62,000 bases of DNA from Mesostigma viride (Eukaryota; Streptophyta; Mesostigmatophyceae; Mesostigmatales; Mesostigmataceae), in assembly GCA_009746045.1 (NCBI GenBank), contig RPFO01000016.1:1140104-1202103 (forward strand), given 5' to 3'. Below are positions 59,456 through 62,000 of this stretch, piece by piece (position 1 is the stretch's first letter; each line of letters starts with the position of its first letter). A program made the position numbers and the translations under genes. The notes below the pieces were generated by a model. It saw only the letters and a list, made by a program, of their open reading frames with translations, was not told the origin of the DNA and did not search any database.

Positions 59456-60218
59456 ACAGTAACAGTCAGGGCCGTGCTTTCGATACTGCCGCGAGCGTCC
59501 ATGCATGTCTCCGTCTGGTGCTACAGGTGAGGACGGGTCCGGAAGACCCTATAGGACTAACCAAAAGGTGATGCGGACTTGGTTGATGGCATCTTGTCTA
59601 AGTGTGATATAACGGGCACAGTGTCCTAATTCCTAAATTGCTTGGTATCCTAAATCGCTGCTGCTCCCCTGCTGCCCGTGTCGGACGAGAACTTGGCAGC
59701 ACGGCAGTCAGTCGTGAAAATGCCGCTTGTCGCGTAATCTTCGTCAGTGCCCTCCATGGCCACCTGGGAGCCCTGGTGGGAGAAGGACTGGCCCAAGATC
59801 CCGTGGACGGGGCCGGTAGCCTCGTAATGCTTGATTTGTAGGTTCTGCAATAAGAGATTGCACAGTCATGAATCAAGGTTGCGATTCGGATCCATTAGTA
59901 AACCTGTTTATAGCCATGATCAAGTTCTACCGTAATTATAATTTGCTTTTATTGTAATTATAAGTACGGGTGCATCCTATGATGGGACCCACACCACATG
60001 ACGCATTAGCTTTAGAGTATCAAGTCATGCTTTGCTCACGCAGAGAGTTACTCTCTGCTGAGATGTCATGCCCTAGCTCTTGCCTAGCCACAATCATCTT
60101 CCACCCCATGTCCACACCTTAGCTGCTGGAATACATGGAGGTGCAGGTGCACCTCGCGCACCCAGAGTAGGTGGCTGTTTACTTCCCCCACCTGCAGGTT
60201 GTAGCCCAGAATCTATAT
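59456..60218. other. Intergenic with LINE 3' ends; no gene recognised
   Basis: GCAGAGAGTTACTCTCTGC (60041-60059) matches the hairpin in the insert at 21068-21640, and CCCCCACCTGCAGGTTGTAG (60185-60204) matches the LINE end at 28129. Short frames near 59598-59876 are unrecognised. Confidence 0.55.
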
Positions 60219-62000
60219 GGGGACGGTCCCGGCGCGAATATTTTGGCGCCGAGAAAATTCGCGGTACCCGTCCGTAGTGTGAAAAAGTGGTGCACGGTGG
60301 CGCGCACCCCTACCGGAGCTGGCCATGGCGACGTGCTTTCAGGCAGAGTAGAAAAAGATAGCTCGCGGAATGCAGAGAAACTGAGCGAATCTTAAAGACG
60401 ATGAGTAAATGATACTACTTCGTAGCGGAGTTTGCGTTTTTTGCAGTGTGGATGATTTTATTGATGACCATCGCCACGGGGGTCCAATCTGATGTTTTCG
60501 TCAAGAGGAATAAATTAGAATGCACGCTGGCGGCGGTGATTGTCAGGTTATATGGGCTTCACCTAGCGTCAAGGATGCGTTTAAATTGTTATTGGTAAAG
60601 CTTTAAAAATTTTGCTGGGTTTCGGCAATATTTCCGTCATGATCGGTAAGACACTCTCCAGGCTCGCGGGATGCGCGTCTTATTATTCCATGGAAGGTTG
60701 TTCTTTCTTGCGCCGCTGGGCGAAGGACAATGCCGGTAATGGTACGATTGTGTGCTCAGCGTGACCCTATGAATGTTTCGCTTCCTTTATGGGTTATCAA
60801 CGCAAGTTTTCGGCTTCTTTCCGTGCAGTTAGCGCCGGGTATAATGCCATTCCGTGCTGCGCATCGCCAGATTCCTGGCACCTTTCAGTGGGTTTTATGT
60901 ACGTTGCATGGCTGGGACCTCTCAAAGCGTGACCGTGGCATATCGTCAAGTTGTCAGGGATTTGCTGAGTGGTTTCTTGGAAGGAGATTGCTTACAGCAC
61001 TCAGTTTTGTGTGAATATTGACGCGGCCTTTCTTAGCAGAGGCTTCATTGTGGTTAGAGGCTCACAAGCTTGAGTTTGTTTCTTCGCAAACAATTGCGCT
61101 GGAAAGAAAGGTGGCAGTGGTTTTTCTGAGGGGCATACTGCATGGGTGGAACTGCGCGTAGGTAGGGGTTATCGTTGTCTTGTTGGCCTTTCTCCCACTA
61201 AAATGGGAGAGCCCTAATTCATATGCTAGCAAGGCAAGGTAACCATGGTAAGAAGCCTTGGCAACCAGCATGTATGATAATTCTGCTTTCTTTGTGGACT
61301 GTCTGCAGTTACCCTTGCTGGGCAATTAGTGGATATGGCTTTCTAGGGTGTGTTTGAATTTGGTCAGCTTGGTTTTGGGATGATGCCCACACCATAAACC
61401 TGGAATATGCTTTAGAAGTGTTGGCTAGGCATGTAGAGCTACCTGCCTCATTGTTGTGCACACACGCAACAGGTTACCCGTGTCGAGGCAAGGCAAGGGC
61501 ACATGACGTGCCCTGCCACCTCCTTGTACATTGTGGTCGCATTGGGCATGGTCAGGAGCCTTTTGGATGGCATAGGAAGTGTTAGTGTGCCTTAATACTC
61601 ACTAATGCCTTCCTTAGCGTCTGCACAGGTGGCCAACTGCCAAAATTAATTACTGCTACAGCTGAGCTCAGAATGGCACCAAACTTTGACAGTGCCTTCT
61701 ATGGTCATGACAGAATTTGTCTTGTGCTTTTCAGGCATAATTGATGTGTTATGAGTGTTTACGGGGATGGCCCCCCTAAAAAAGCGTATTTTTTGGTAAA
61801 AAATTAATGACATGAAGGGATGTGCTGATTTTGTTTATCCAAGTAGGTGGAAACCATGCGCCATGACATTTTTATATGGGTTGTGCTTTTGGCATGCAAC
61901 TGGTTCTCCCACTGTTCTGGGCAAGATGTGCCCAAAACAGCATTTTTTTCTATTTTTAGCACATAGCCGGTGTATGGCTGGGGGTAGTACCCCCAACAAG
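60219..62000 (-). mobile_element. Second copy of the outer TTAA element, inverted, cut by window end
   Basis: It begins GGGGACGGTCCCGGCGCG and matches, inverted, 47193-47023, then 45315-44070, then 40004 to about 39655. Each of the two nested insertions is replaced by a single TTAA (60392-60395, 61646-61649). About 120 bp of the far end lies outside the window. The flank is ATAT rather than TTAA. Confidence 0.92.

Overview
The window is nuclear eukaryotic DNA, most probably from a green-lineage (chlorophyte or prasinophyte-like) alga. The reasons are a VPS24 protein that reads most like the plant/algal form, short runs of the plant-type telomere motif (CCCTAAA), GC-rich exons with very GC-rich third positions, many long introns full of simple repeats, and a dense eukaryotic transposon load (piggyBac, hAT, RTE-like, L1-like and restriction-like-endonuclease LINEs). 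The species cannot be fixed from sequence alone.

Layout. (1) 1-16,942, + strand: the C-terminal half of a CYFIP/PIR121/Sra-1 gene (Rac-binding subunit of the WAVE/SCAR actin complex). Fifteen exons join in phase; the N-terminal half lies left of the window. Its introns hold microsatellites, minisatellites and decayed copies of the neighbouring exon ends. (2) 17-28.7 kb: no host gene recognised. This is a layered transposon graveyard: an RTE-like LINE was hit by a hAT element, which was hit by an L1-like element carrying only ORF1, with more LINE 3' ends, MITEs and a recent 2.1-kb duplication. (3) 28,783-38,944, - strand: a complete six-exon VPS24/CHMP3 gene (ESCRT-III), 220 residues, with a 4.6-kb 39-bp minisatellite in its fourth intron and a GC-AG fifth intron. 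(4) 39,532-47,193: a roughly 1.9-kb TTAA-flanked element that took two further TTAA insertions, a 4.06-kb piggyBac carrying the transposase and a 1.7-kb non-autonomous element. A second, inverted copy at 60,219-62,000 lacks both insertions and shows each empty TTAA site. (5) 47.2-54.2 kb: a broken hAT gene and a chain of 5'-truncated LINEs with an R4/Dong-like endonuclease tail, each abutting the (TA)n tail of another. (6) 54-60 kb: a palindromic minisatellite, a second ORF1-only L1-like element, a long-armed MITE, an RTE fragment with a YADD motif, and SINE-like repeats.

The two host genes work in separate systems (actin nucleation and membrane scission) and converge on the transposon-rich interval. 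The most unusual signal is that many splice junctions of both genes are accompanied by one or more diverged copies of the exon edge plus its splice site, often spaced about 90-135 bp apart in the adjoining intron. I know of no standard name for this. It may record how these introns grew, or it may supply decoy or alternative splice sites.
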